From Puccinellia tenuiflora (Eukaryota > Streptophyta > Magnoliopsida > Poales > Poaceae): a DNA stretch of 64,000 nucleotides. The position numbers and the translations under genes are program-made. Each line of letters opens with the position of its first letter. Position 1 is the stretch's first letter. The notes beneath the pieces were generated by a model. The model ran no database searches. It was not told the DNA's origin and saw nothing but the letters and a program-made list of their open reading frames with translations. The stretch is from positions 1,191,331 to 1,255,330 of the forward strand of contig QRDG01000531.1 of assembly GCA_012064385.1 (NCBI GenBank), in the 5' to 3' direction. Positions 32,419-43,128 of the stretch are shown here, piece after piece.

Positions 32419-35400
32419 CTATGATCGCTTCTTCGGCCGTAACCATGGAGTTTCTTCATTATGTAACGGGATGCTTGGGTCAGTTTTCACTATGAAGGGC
32501 GGAATTTCATCAAACTTATTATAGTCTGCTGACATGTCTGTCTTGTCCTCGACTCCCACGATGTTTCTTTTTCCTGAAAGAACTATGTGACGCTTTGGCT
32601 CATCGTGTGATGTATTTGTTTCCATATCTTTTCTTTTTTTCGATCTGGAGCTCATGTCCTTCACATAGAAAACCTGAGCCACATCATTGGCTAGGACGAA
32701 TGGTTCATCTCTATACGCAAGATTCTTGAGATCCACTGTTGTCATTCCGTACAGCTTGTCTACCTTTACCCCTTCTCCATTCATGTTGACCCAACTGCAC
32801 CGAAACAAAGGGACCTTAAAAGTAGGTCCATAGTCAAGTTCCCATATCTCCTCTATGTAACCATAGTATGTGTCCTTTTGTCCATTCTCGTCTGTTGCAT
32901 CAAAGCGAACACCACTGTTTTGGTTGGTACTCTTTTTATCTTGCGCGATCGTGTAAAATGTATTCCCATTTATCTCGTACCCTTGGAAAGTCAATACAGT
33001 CGAAGATGGTGACGCGGCCAATAAGTAGAGTTGATCTCCAACATCGGTGTCATTCATGAGATGTAATCGCAACCAACTGCCGAAAGTCTCCATGTGTTTT
33101 TGTTTAATCTAGGAGTCCAGCTTCCCTGGATTTTTGGAGCGTACAATATTCTTGTGTACCTCGATATACGGAGCCTCGAAGGTGGAACTTTGTAGAACTG
33201 TGTAGTGTGCTTGAGTGAAAGAATGCCCGTCCCTACATATCATTGCTTTCTTTCCTAGCGTGCCTTTTCCACTAAGTCTCCCCTCATGCCGCGATTCAGG
33301 AAGACCAATCGACTTAATGTCGGGAATAAAGTCAACACAAAACTCAATGACCTCCTCTGTTCCATAGCCTTTGGAGATGCTTCCTTCTGGCCTAGCACGG
33401 TTATGAACATATTTCTTCAAGACTCCCATGAACCTCTCGAAGGGGAACATATTGTGTAGAAATACAGGACCGAGAATTGCAATCTCGTCGACTAGTTGAA
33501 CCAGGAGATGCGTCATAATATTGAAAAATGATGGGGGGAACACCAACTCAAAACTAACAAGACATTGGGCCACATCCTTCTGTAACCTTGTCAGACTTTC
33601 TTGATCGATTACCTTCTGAGATATTGCATTGAGAAATGCACATAGCTTCACAATGGGTACTCGAACATTTTCCGATAGAAGCCCCCTCAATGCAATCGGA
33701 AGCAACTGCGTCATAATCACGTGGCAATCATGAGACTTCAGGTTTTGGAATTTTTTATCTGCCATATTTATTATTCCCTTTACATTTGACGAGAAGCCAG
33801 CCGGGACCTTGATACTGCTCAGGCATTCAAAAAATATTTCCTTCTCTACTTTCGTAAGAGCGTAGCTGCTTAAGTAATGACGCCCTTTATCCATATGCTT
33901 ATTGTTTAGGTCTTTCATACGCTGCTGGTCCTCCCTTGCTTCCGGTGTATCTTTTGTCTTCTCATACACGCCGAGGAAGCCTAGCATGTTCACGCAAATA
34001 TTCTTTGTCACGTGCATCACGTCGATTGAAGACCGGACCTCTAGGACTTTCCAATAGGGTAGCTCCCAAAATATAGATTTCTTCTTCCACATGGGCGCGT
34101 GTCCGGTAGCGACGTCTTTCGGAACAGATTGACCGCCAGGACCCTTTCCAAAGATTACTTCTATGTCCTTGACCATACCAAATATAGCATCACCATCAGG
34201 GAGGTTAGGCGTCTTCCGGTGATCTGCCTCACCATTGAAATGCTTGCCTTTCTTTTTTACGGGATGACTGCCTGGAAGAAATTGACGACACCCCAGGTAC
34301 ACGAACTTCTTACATTTTTCCAAATATGTACCTTTAGTCTTATCTAAACAGTGCGTGCATGCGTTGTATCCCTTGTTTGACTGTCCGGAAATGTTACTAA
34401 GAGCAGGCCAATCATTGATGGTTACGAACAGCAACGCTCGTAGGTCAAATTCCATCTGTTTGTGCTCATCCCACACACGTACACCTGGTATGGCCCACAA
34501 CTGCAAAAGTTCATCAACTAATGGCCTTAGGTACACATCAATGTCGTTGCCGGGTTGCTTCGGGCCTTGGATGAGAACGGGCATCATAATGAACTTCCGC
34601 TTCATGCACAACCAAGGAGGAAGGTTGTAGATACATAGAGTCACGGGCCAGGTGCTGTGACTGCACCTCTACTCCCCAAAAGGATTCATACCGTCTGTAC
34701 TTAGACCAAACCATAAGTTTCTTGCGTCACCTGCAAAGTCCGAGAACTCTCTCTCGATTTTTCTCCACTGCGACCCATCGGCGGGGTGTCTCAACTTCCC
34801 GACTTTCTTACGCTCTTCTTTGTGCCATCGTAACAACCTGGCATGCTCTTTGTTTCTGAACAGACGTTTCAACCGTGTTATTATAGGAGCATACCACATA
34901 ACCTTAGCAGGAATCCTCTTCCTGGGGGGCTAGTCAGCGCCCTCAACATCACCAGGGTCATCTTGTCTGATCTTGTACCGCAGTGCAGTGCATACCGGAC
35001 ATGCATACAAATTCTCGTACTCCTCACCGCGGCAAAGGATGCAGTCATTGATGCATGCATGTATCTTCTGCACATCTAATCCTAGAGGGCAGATAGTCTT
35101 CTTTGCTTCATACGTAGTCTCGGGCAATTCGTTATTCTTTGGAAGCTTCGGCTTCATTATTTTCAATAACTTCTCAAATCCCTTGTCAGATAAACCAGTC
35201 TCTGCCTTCCATTTCAGCAATTCCAGTGTGGTACCGAGCTTTGTGCTGCCATCTTCGCAATTTGGGTACAACAACTTTTTGTGATCCTCTAGCATGGCCT
35301 CCAACTTCAGCTTCTCCTTTTCTGTATCGCATTCTCGTTTTGCATCAGAAATGACCCGACCAAGACCATCATCGGGCTCATCTGACGCCCGTTGTTCTTC

Positions 35401-35748
35401 ACCTCCTTCTTCTTCATTGTCTTCCATCGCAGTATCACCGTATTCTTCAGGGAACATAGGATAGTTCTCATCATCCTTTTCTTTTTCATTGTCTTCCATC
35501 ATAACCCCTCTTTCTCCGTGCTTGGTCCAACAATTATAGCTGGGCATGAAACCTCTCCGAAGTAGGTGGCCTTGAAGGGTTCTCGAGGAAGAGTGCTCCT
35601 TAACGTTCCGACAGTCCATACATGGACAAGGCATAAAACCATCATATTTGTTTGCCTCAGCCACATGGATAAATTTATGCAGGCCTGTAATAAAATCAGA
35701 ACTGTGTCGGTCGCCGTACATCCATCGCTGCCGTTCATCCATCTGCAT
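32419..35748 (-). pseudogene. CACTA-2 transposase (Tnp2/TNPD family), one frame with three stops
   Basis: The same gene as 4218-7441 but better preserved: from ATG 35748 a single frame of 1109 codons runs to the stop at 32419-32421, interrupted only by TAG at 34930-34932, 34669-34671 and 33109-33111. Segments in order: transposase-associated N-terminus (WMYGDR...CPCMDCRN), acidic linker (EDNEEEGGEEQ), CPVC-containing Tnp2 core (34990-33900), DUF4218-like (33650-33300) and DUF4216-like C-terminus (33100-32600), including about 36 residues lost in CACTA-1 (near 33050-32940). Against CACTA-1 the stops are GAG to TAG, CAG to TAG and TGG to TAG. An upstream exon would end near 35880 by analogy. 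It is non-functional unless stops are bypassed. Confidence 0.92.
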
Positions 35749-36043
35749 ATCATATAATTAAGTTTATCAAATACAATTAGAATAATATATTGAATACTGA
35801 AATGACCATCGTACATCGACACATGCAATATTTCTGTATCAATTATAGATGAAAAGGATAAAGTTGCTAACCTCGGTCGAGGATATCATTTTGTGTGAAC
35901 TTAAGTGTGGCTCGGGCATTTCATCGAACACATCTTGTGCGTGGCAAAGGAAAAAAACTAGCACCCACTTCCCACCAATCCAAGCAAAAAAAATAACAGA
36001 GGAGAGAAGAAGGGGGGGGTTACGTATATAGGCAGGGGAGGGG

Positions 36044-36290
36044 CATTAGTCCCGGTTCGTTCCATGAACCGGGATAAAAGCTCGGGCATTAGTCCCGGTT
36101 CGTGGCACGAACCGGGACCAAAGCCTCTCCGACAGCTTTGGTCCCAGTTCTTGCCACGAACCGGGACGAATGTCCCCAACCGAACCGGGACCAATGCTCC
36201 ATGGGCTCCTGGCAACTCGAACCGGGACCAATGCCAGGCATTGGTCCCAGTTTGTATGGGAACCGGGCCTAATGCCTTTTTCTGACTTTC
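36044..36290. repeat. CACTA-2 5' subterminal palindromic repeats
   Basis: Four to five inverted units such as TTAGTCCCGGTTCGTGGCACGAACCGGGACC next to the CACTA terminus, matching 3740-3915 and with one more unit than CACTA-1. Confidence 0.8.
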
Positions 36291-36317
36291 CCAAAGACCA
36301 TTTTTCTACTAGTGATC

Positions 36318-36765
36318 TTTATCCCCTCACATGAAGCCACGTTGCTCCTAGCTAATAAACTATCTCACTCCATGCATGCATGCCTATGGTTCAATGCATC
36401 CATACATCATACATGCACGTACGAACAAGCCCAATGCTTATCTCCTTCATGCTTGGATTGCCTCTCTATTGCACATTTTCAGCACTACTACTTGTAACTA
36501 GCTGGCTCCATCGACACATGAAATAGCACTACTAGTTAGTGGTCAAGCAAAAGCAAATCCGTTTATCTTCCCACTTAATTAGCTGAACTTCTCTAATTTT
36601 AGTGCATGCACGTATTAGCACCAATCAAAATAGTTTTGATTAGCCAAATTAAGATAATTAGTAGTCAAATATTTCTTTACCAAAATATTTAATAACACGA
36701 AAAAATTCGGGTTATCACAAGTTTTATAAGGTTTTACCTAAGAGTTTGTCATCCACAGCAGTGGA
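36318..36765. other. Host-like AT-rich DNA after CACTA-2
   Basis: No gene seen. It contains CATGCATGCATGC and ATACATCATACATGCACGT words, then AT-rich text. It would have joined the 17479-17794 island before CACTA-2 inserted. Confidence 0.4.
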
Positions 36766-36769
36766 TTCA

Positions 36770-38865
36770 TCATGTCGCCGGCTCAGTTAATCTTTTAGAT
36801 CCTGAACGGTGCTGACATTCTTGTTGGCAAGGGAGGTGAGCTCCTCTTTGGCTTTGGCTAGCTCCAGCTTCACTTGTTCCAGCTCTGTTGAAACCCGCTG
36901 GCTTTTTTTTAAAGACAGCCAGGTTTTCCTCACGGAGCCGGGTGATGCTGACAGCGTGGGTGATGCTGATAGCGTCTCCAAGCACCTCCTTCGCCTTATC
37001 AATCATGGCTTCAGCAAAACGACAACAGTCAATAGCTTTGTCGGCACAGAATTTTGCTGCAAAAATAGTAAAGTGAAGCTTACCTTGGTTGGATTGGCAG
37101 TCGGTTTCCAATGTGGCAATGACGGCATCCTTGTCTTGAGGCTCTGCCTGAAGGCGGCGGATTTCCTTTTTTCTCTCACTAAGAGAGGCCATATCTCGGT
37201 AGTCATACCGTGCGCCCGCTGCATTTTTTCAAGCTAAAGAATAAGTTGGTTGGCATAATGATTTGGAAAGCTAAAAAATCAACGGAGATCCATTTCGGGT
37301 CATGGGTGGAGCTGCACCCACTGCCCAAAAAACCATTTTTCAAATGTCAAAAAATTCCAAAAATAAATCTGGACATACTTCAACATATTTCATGTTAGCA
37401 CAAAAAAATCCGCGGTCAAAAGACATTTTTTGTGACCTATGCAAAAAAGACAAATCCGGGGCGCTACAAAAGGCTTTTGTACGAGACATGTTTTTGTCTT
37501 TTTTGCACAGGTCACAAAAAATGTTGATGCATGTCCGAATGTTTTTTCGGAATTTTTTGACACTTTGAAAAAAAAATAAAAATGTTTTACCCAGCGGGTG
37601 CAGCTGCACCCATGAGCCAAAACGCCGCCTCCAAAAATCAACCTTTTCTTTCTGGCAAAAGACAGATTGATTCTTGGGGGCTAATAACCCAAAAATCCTA
37701 AAAGATATTCTCAAAAGTGTTATGCAAGACTTAATTCATAACTCTGCCATAAAACTTGGGGGCTAGGATGATCATTTTTTGGTCAAAGAATAATTAAAGA
37801 ATTAAGCAGGATTTAATTCATAAATCTGGCATAATCCTTGGGGTCTACAGGATGGTTAGGACAGTTACCTCCATCTGCTTCCTGAGGAGAGCAACACCCT
37901 CTTCAAAGTGCTCATGGTGAGTCTTGTGGGTTTCGTCGAGGATGTCGACGATCTCCGCCACATGCTGTAAACGCGGTCTTGATCCAGTTCGACGACTCGA
38001 GCAACCCCGGCCGTTGTCGGGTGAGCCTATGTGGCAGAGGCACAAATTGGCTTTTGAAAGCCTCCTTTAAATGGCTGTCATCGTCGAAAGGCTCCTCTTT
38101 GACCGGGTTGAGGCTGGGAGTACCCTTGGGCATGGCCGCAGTTGTTTCTTCCTCGGAAGTCATGGGTTTTTCCCCATTGTGGCGGTCCACTCGGAAGTCG
38201 GCGTCACGGAGGCGCGAGTCCGGGCAGTGGAAGCCGGCCCCGATGGACCGACAAAGGTCTCCTCCTCTGTGGTAGACAGCTGAAAAGCCGGAGGACTTGG
38301 GGGCGCGGCAGTAGGGGAAGCAGTTGACCCCTTCTTCCGAGAGAGGACAACTTTCTTCAGTGGACCAGCAGGGTTAAGTCTGCAAAAAAGTATGAGCAGT
38401 CAACACAGGCGACTTCGCCAGCAAAATAAGGCTGACAATGGAATGAGGAAGATTCACTTACTTTTTCTTTGGGATGTTAAGTCCCTCGAGGGCGTCATCC
38501 TCGACATTGGTGATTGTCACGCCGGCCGGAACTGGCCGGTTAGTTTGTTTCCTCTTCCGGCTTTCTTCCGCTGCTGCGGAGAGGGGAGCATTGTTTTTCT
38601 TCTTTGACCCGGCTTTCGCTGGGTCCGGGGCGAGATCGGCGTCCCCAAGTGTTGACAGCTGTGCAAAACAATAAAGGCATATAAAAATTTGGACATGTCA
38701 TGATAAAGCTGGTAAAAAGCTTAACATATCATAAGCATGATTACCTGGGGAGCCGGGTTCTTCTGCGTGTACATCGAAAAAGATTCCGTGTACTGTGACC
38801 GGTTTTTCACCAGCTGGTTCGTCCGGTGTGTCAGGTGGAGGTCATCGAAATCCTCCTGACAAGTG
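36770..38865 (-). pseudogene. Retroelement-type multi-exon gene fragment, minus strand
   Basis: Several exon-like blocks read on the minus strand. 38865-38747 (DFDDLHLTHRTNQLVKNRSQYTESF) ends at CCCCAG|GTAATC. About 38660-38461 (PDPAKAGSKKKNNAP, then VTITNVEDDALEGLNIPKKK) ends at a GTAAGT donor. About 38380-37873 is Ser/Pro/Lys-rich with a frame change near 38150, then SNWIKTAF and THHEHFEEGVALLRKQ. 37192-36770 is coiled-coil (RKKEIRRLQAE, EAMIDKAKEVLGD). The style matches gag-like or 'putative gypsy type transposon' proteins abundant in grass genomes; that assignment is inference. Introns contain repeated CTTGGGGGCTA words. A MITE at 37284-37632 and a possible LTR at 38866 interrupt it. Confidence 0.45.
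37284..37632. mobile_element. Foldback MITE, 349 bp, 10-bp TSD (Mutator-type)
   Basis: AAAAATCAAC at 37274-37283 is repeated at 37633-37642, flanking the element. The element is a near-perfect foldback: the left arm (GGAG..., TCATGGGTGGAGCTGCACCC, then GTCAAAAAATTCC and ACATTTTTTGTGACCTATGC) is mirrored by the right arm over about 140 bp, with a GACAAATCCGGGGCGCTACAAAAGGC-type loop. No coding capacity. TSD length suggests mobilisation by a Mutator-like transposase. RNA from it would form a long hairpin. Confidence 0.75.
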
Positions 38866-39778
38866 TGTAATGCCCCGGCATTTAGCAACCAATGAAGGGT
38901 AGAAGTAGGATTTTGTGTATCTGCATGCATGCATCTGAAAATCCGAATAAATTTTTCGCAAAATAAAACCCAGGAGGGATTGGAGATCATTCACCCTCAT
39001 GAATAGAGTTTAGCTCATCTGAGGTGAATGTTAAAATTTCGACATGCCTCCAGGCATTTTTACTGGTTGCGGGAAATCAGATCCAAATTGGAATATACAA
39101 ATGATATTGAATTGGAGAACTTATTTAGATGAATAATAAAGTTATACATGCTTATACAAATAAGCAAATAACTCATAAATAAATACCAACTCAACAGCTA
39201 TCACAACTCAAAGAGTTATTAAAACAAAGTAAATATAGTAATTGGTTGAGTCCGAGAAAACATTGTCTTTACATTGCCCGAACATAAAAGAAATATAAAT
39301 GCTTGAGTAACCTATATTGTTACACCAAACTTGATCTTCTTATTTGATCTTAGCTTCTTATCTTCAAATCTTTCCAAAGACATTCCTGCAAGACAAATCG
39401 AATAATAAAGAAACTTGGGGTGATATTTAAAGGCTTTGTGTTATATGAAAGGAGTTTGGTAACAAGCCTTGCAACCTTGTGAACATATTTCTTTGTATGC
39501 ATTAAAGCAATTGAATTTCAAATAAAAATAAACCTGGTCAATAGGAGAGTGTCCTTTGAATAGAATGTTTAACTTCAACACAAGGGTGAGGCAACTTAAT
39601 CTTGGAACTTAACTAATGGATATTAGGAACTTGCCCTAATATCCAAATATTGACTAGAGGGATCAACATTACTTGAAAGGCGGCAGGTGACTATGGAGCA
39701 AACTTGGAACATTCAGATCATCTCAAGTCAAGCAGTCAACAAGGATAAGGAGCAGCATTTGATTCATACAAGAGAAGG
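38866..39778. other. Possible truncated LTR fragment and unassigned AT-rich DNA
   Basis: TGTAATGCCCCGGCATTTAG at 38866 looks like an LTR start (compare TGTAACATCCC of the LARD), and it cuts the exon-like frame on the minus strand at exactly this point. No matching end, primer site or second copy is visible before element A begins at 39779. The rest is AT-rich and without genes. Confidence 0.3.
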
Positions 39779-41112
39779 TGAAAGTGCATGGTTGCCCCCA
39801 TGCATAGTTTTGGTAATTAATGACAATCTCTATGGACTAATATTTGCATTGAGCTATATTTGTAGGTGTCCATTAGCTTGCTTGTCTCCATGTGTTGGAG
39901 TCAAGGTTAAGGGAAGAAGAAAAGTTTGTGTTGATCAAGGCTTTGTGCGGGTTGATCATCACTCAAGGCCAAGTGAAGATATACCGAAGATGTGCCTCTC
40001 CCATCTTGGTGTATGGGGGAGCTTCATGTGAATCTTCACCGAAGCGTAATCGAAGAAAGATGGTGCATCTTGAGGAGATGAAGATCGTCTTCATCGACCT
40101 CAAGTGGATTAAAAGTGCAAGGCAAAGGTATGTTCTTGATAGGGTTTCTATTTTACCGGTCTCATGATGTTTAGCGAGAGACCGGGTTATAGGATAGTTA
40201 ACCGTACTATCAAGAGGGGCTCTCGGCCGAATATCGTGATCGTATCGCCATAGAGAGCGCAAACCTTTGCATCCATGCAATCATCTTTATTGGTTCTTAT
40301 TTGTCTCTTATCATGGTGTGGTCTTGGTGCTTGTCGTGCTTGTCATGGCAAAGCCAAGTTCACCGAAAACGGTTTTCATATGCGTCTTCTATTGCGGTTT
40401 CGGTATTGGAGATTTTGCCGGTTTATCCGTGCGAAAGATCTCTCTCTTCCATTTCTTTGCAAAATCTCCATTGCTTGTTTGCCTTTTTCAAAGTTAGCAT
40501 TTGTCGTCCTCTTTCCAACAAAATTGGTTTTGCTTCATTCGGACCTCAATTGCAAAAAAACGGTTTTTCGGTTTGCGAAAAAGAGCTTTTAAACTCTCCC
40601 CATTTGGCTTTATAATATCTTGTTGGACTATGATGTTTCTCTGCATAATCTTGTTGTGCTCATTGTGACGATTCCAACAAGTCCAAGATTATCGAAAACG
40701 GAGTCCATTTGCAAAAGATATGGGTTTCTGTTTTTACTGCTGGAACTACCCCGGAGAGGGCCCGGAATCTCCGGCCCCCTGATTTCGCTGCCATTTTGTG
40801 TTTGTTGTGGTGCGCCACTGTATAGGGGTCCGGAGTTCCCCCGGAGATGGACCGGAGTCTCCGGTCCGCCGGAGTCTCCGGCCTGAGGATCTGGAATCTC
40901 CGGCCCTCATTTTTTCTCAGCCCATTTGCATCTGTGTGGTGCGCCTCTGGGTAGGGGTCCGGAGCCCCCCCCCCCGGAGGGTGCCCGGAGTATCCGGCCC
41001 CAAGGACCGGAATCTCCGGCCTCCCCGATGACCCAGCAGGCCGGAGTCTCCGGTCACTTGGTCCGGAGTCTCCGGTCTGGACAGTGTCCAACGGCTAGTT
41101 TTTGGGGGAGTC

Positions 41113-41120
41113 TATAAAAA
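41113..41120 (+). promoter_or_regulatory. TATA box 1 of LTR-A
   Basis: TATAAAAA in the context GGGAGTCTATAAAAAGCCTCC; the LTR promoter of this family (LTR-B has it at 45749-45756). Confidence 0.65.
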
Positions 41121-41595
41121 GCCTCCTTCCCCCCCCAAAACCTGGTGACACACCTTGCTCATATGTTCTTACTCTTCCCCTTTCTTCTAATCCTTGTGAG
41201 CTTGATTCCTCTCTTCCCCTCCAATGATTCTTGTCCAAATTTAGGGTTTCAAGAGAGGAGATCTAGATCTACCATTCCACCAATCGAAATCTCCTCTAAG
41301 TGAGGGGAACCTAGTGGATCTAGATTTGGGGTTGCTTTGTGTTCATCCCTTTTGTTCTTCCTCTCTTATTCCCTCCATAGCATTAGTTGCTTTGGTTGGA
41401 ATTTGGGAGTGAAGGATTTGACCACTTTGTGTGGTAGGGGTCCGGAGCCCCCCCCCCCGGAGGGTGCCCGGAGTATCCGGCCCCAAGGACCGGAATCTCC
41501 GGCCTCCCCGATGACCCAGCAGGCCGGAGTCTCCGGTCACTTGGTCCGGAGTCTCCGGTCTGGACAGTGTCCAACGGCTAGTTTTTGGGGGAGTC

Positions 41596-41603
41596 TATAA
41601 AAA
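41596..41603 (+). promoter_or_regulatory. TATA box 2 of LTR-A
   Basis: A copy of the same promoter produced by the tandem triplication, in identical context. Confidence 0.6.
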
Positions 41604-42081
41604 GCCTCCTTCCCCCCCAAAACCTGGTGACACACCTTGCTCATATGTTCTTACTCTTCCCCTTTCTTCTAATCCTTGTGAGCTTGATTCCTCTCTTCCC
41701 CTCCAATGATTCTTGTCCAAATTTAGGGTTTCAAGAGAGGAGATCTAGATCTACCATTCCACCAATCGAAATCTCCTCTAAGTGAGGGGAACCTAGTGGA
41801 TCTAGATTTGGGGTTGCTTTGTGTTCATCCCTTTTGTTCTTCCTCTCTTATTCCCTCCATAGCATTAGTTGCTTTGGTTGGAATTTGGGAGTGAAGGATT
41901 TGACCACTTTGTGTGGTAGGGGTCCGGAGCCCCCCCCCCCCCCCGGAGGGTGCCCGGAGTATCCGGCCCCAAGGACCGGAATCTCCGGCCTCCCCGATGA
42001 CCCAGCAGGCCGGAGTCTCCGGTCACTTGGTCCGGAGTCTCCGGTCTGGACAGTGTCCAACGGCTAGTTTTTGGGGGAGTC

Positions 42082-42089
42082 TATAAAAA
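42082..42089 (+). promoter_or_regulatory. TATA box 3 of LTR-A
   Basis: The third copy of the promoter; this is the one followed by the unduplicated LTR downstream part. Confidence 0.6.
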
Positions 42090-43076
42090 GCCTCCTTCCC
42101 CCCCAAAACCTGGTGACACACCTTGCTCATATGTTCTTACTCTTCCCCTTTCTTCTAATCCTTGTGAGCTTGATTCCTCTCTTCCCCTCCAATGATTCTT
42201 GTCCAAATTTAGGGTTTCAAGAGAGGAGATCTAGATCTACCATTCCACCAATCGAAATCTCCTCTAAGTGAGTGGAACCTAGTGGATCTAGATTTGGGGT
42301 TGCTTTGTGTTCATCCCTTTTGTTCTTCCTCTCTTATTCCCTCCATAGCATTAGTTGCTTTGGTTGGAATTTGGGAGTGAAGGATTTGACCACTTTGTGT
42401 GCTCTTGCCTTTTGCATTAGTTGCATTGGGTTGCTCTCTCCACGGTGATACGTGAAGTTGAAGGTTGAGAATCTTGTTACTCTTGGGTGCATTGTGTTCC
42501 CAAGAGCTTGTTGCCTCTTGGGTTCATTGTGTACCCTAGACGGTTTGGAGGTGCCGCGAAGACTTCGAGTTGTGAAGCTTCGGCACGAATTTGGGAGCCC
42601 CCAATTGAGTTGTGGGTGTGTGCCCCAAGAAGAGTTGTAAAGGGCTCCGGAATCCGCCTCGAAGGATTCCGATAGTGGAAGGTGAACCAATCCCTTGGGT
42701 GAGGTTCATCGGAGAATAGGGTGAGGCCTTTGTGGCATCTGGAGTAGGCCTCTTGTGGCGAGCTCACACCCCTCCAACGAGACGTAATCCCTTAACAAGG
42801 AGGAACTCGGGAATAAATGCTCGTTTCCGCGTGCCTCGGTTATTTCTATACCCGAGCCTTTACTTATGCAATTTGCATTGTGATAGCCTTGTTGCTTGAA
42901 TTGCTTAGCATAAGTTGTTGGTGCACATAGGTGAACCTAGCAATTTAGGTTGTTGGCTTGTTAATTTAAACACATAGTTTTATTCCGCAATTATCAAGCC
43001 CCTAAATAGAAAAAGTGTTAATCGCCTATTCACCCCCCCCTCTAGGCGACATCCGGGCATAGCTTGTTCTTTCAAT

Positions 43077-43088
43077 TGGTATCAGAGC
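43077..43088 (+). other. Primer-binding site of element A
   Basis: TGGTATCAGAGC, the complement of the initiator methionine tRNA 3' end, two bases after the LTR end. Confidence 0.85.
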
Positions 43089-43128
43089 CTCGTCTCTCTT
43101 GTTTGGCTTTACCGCCTAGAGAGTAAAG

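Larger units (their letters stand above)
17798..36314 (-). mobile_element. CACTA-2: En/Spm-type transposon, inverted, TSD ATC, carrying a gypsy insertion
   Basis: The element runs from CACTAGTGGAAAA at 17798 to the inverted CACTAGTAGAAAAATGG end at 36314, flanked by ATC at 17795-17797 and 36315-36317. It is on the minus strand relative to CACTA-1 and shares both termini with it. The length is 18,517 bp, or 10,810 bp without the foreign 18329-26035 segment. From its 5' end (36314) it carries the Tnp2 transposase, accessory ORF A, a second promoter array with a remnant of ORF B, AT-rich tandem repeats, and a heavily deleted copy of the Ulp1-type gene. Because the TSD differs from that of CACTA-1, the pair are two insertions and not one inverted duplication. 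Confidence 0.93.
40953..42400 (+). repeat. Tandem triplication (about 483-bp unit) inside LTR-A
   Basis: Copies begin at AGGGGTCCGGAGC at 40953, 41436 and 41918. Each contains a poly-C run of different length, the CCGGAGTCTCCGG palindromes, a TATA box, the leader GGTGACACACCTTGCTCATATG, and the text up to GACCACTTTGTGTG. Sequence identity between copies is nearly complete, so the event is recent. LTR-B has one copy. Confidence 0.92.
39779..43074 (+). repeat. LTR of element A, 3296 bp, with a triplicated block
   Basis: It begins TGAAAGTGCATGG and ends TTCTTTCA, immediately before ATTGGTATCAGAGCC. It is aligned by eye to LTR-B (2356 bp); the excess is explained by two additional 483-bp units at 40953-42400. 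Confidence 0.8.

Noticed and set aside
3709..36314. One giant inverted duplication or a single composite transposon from 3709 to 36314
   Set aside because: Both inner ends are complete CACTA termini, and each half has its own matching 3-bp TSD (GGT and ATC).
40958..41945. Poly-C runs as sequencing or assembly errors that undermine the triplication
   Set aside because: Run lengths may be unreliable, but the 483-bp units are delimited by many other exact words, so the triplication does not depend on them.
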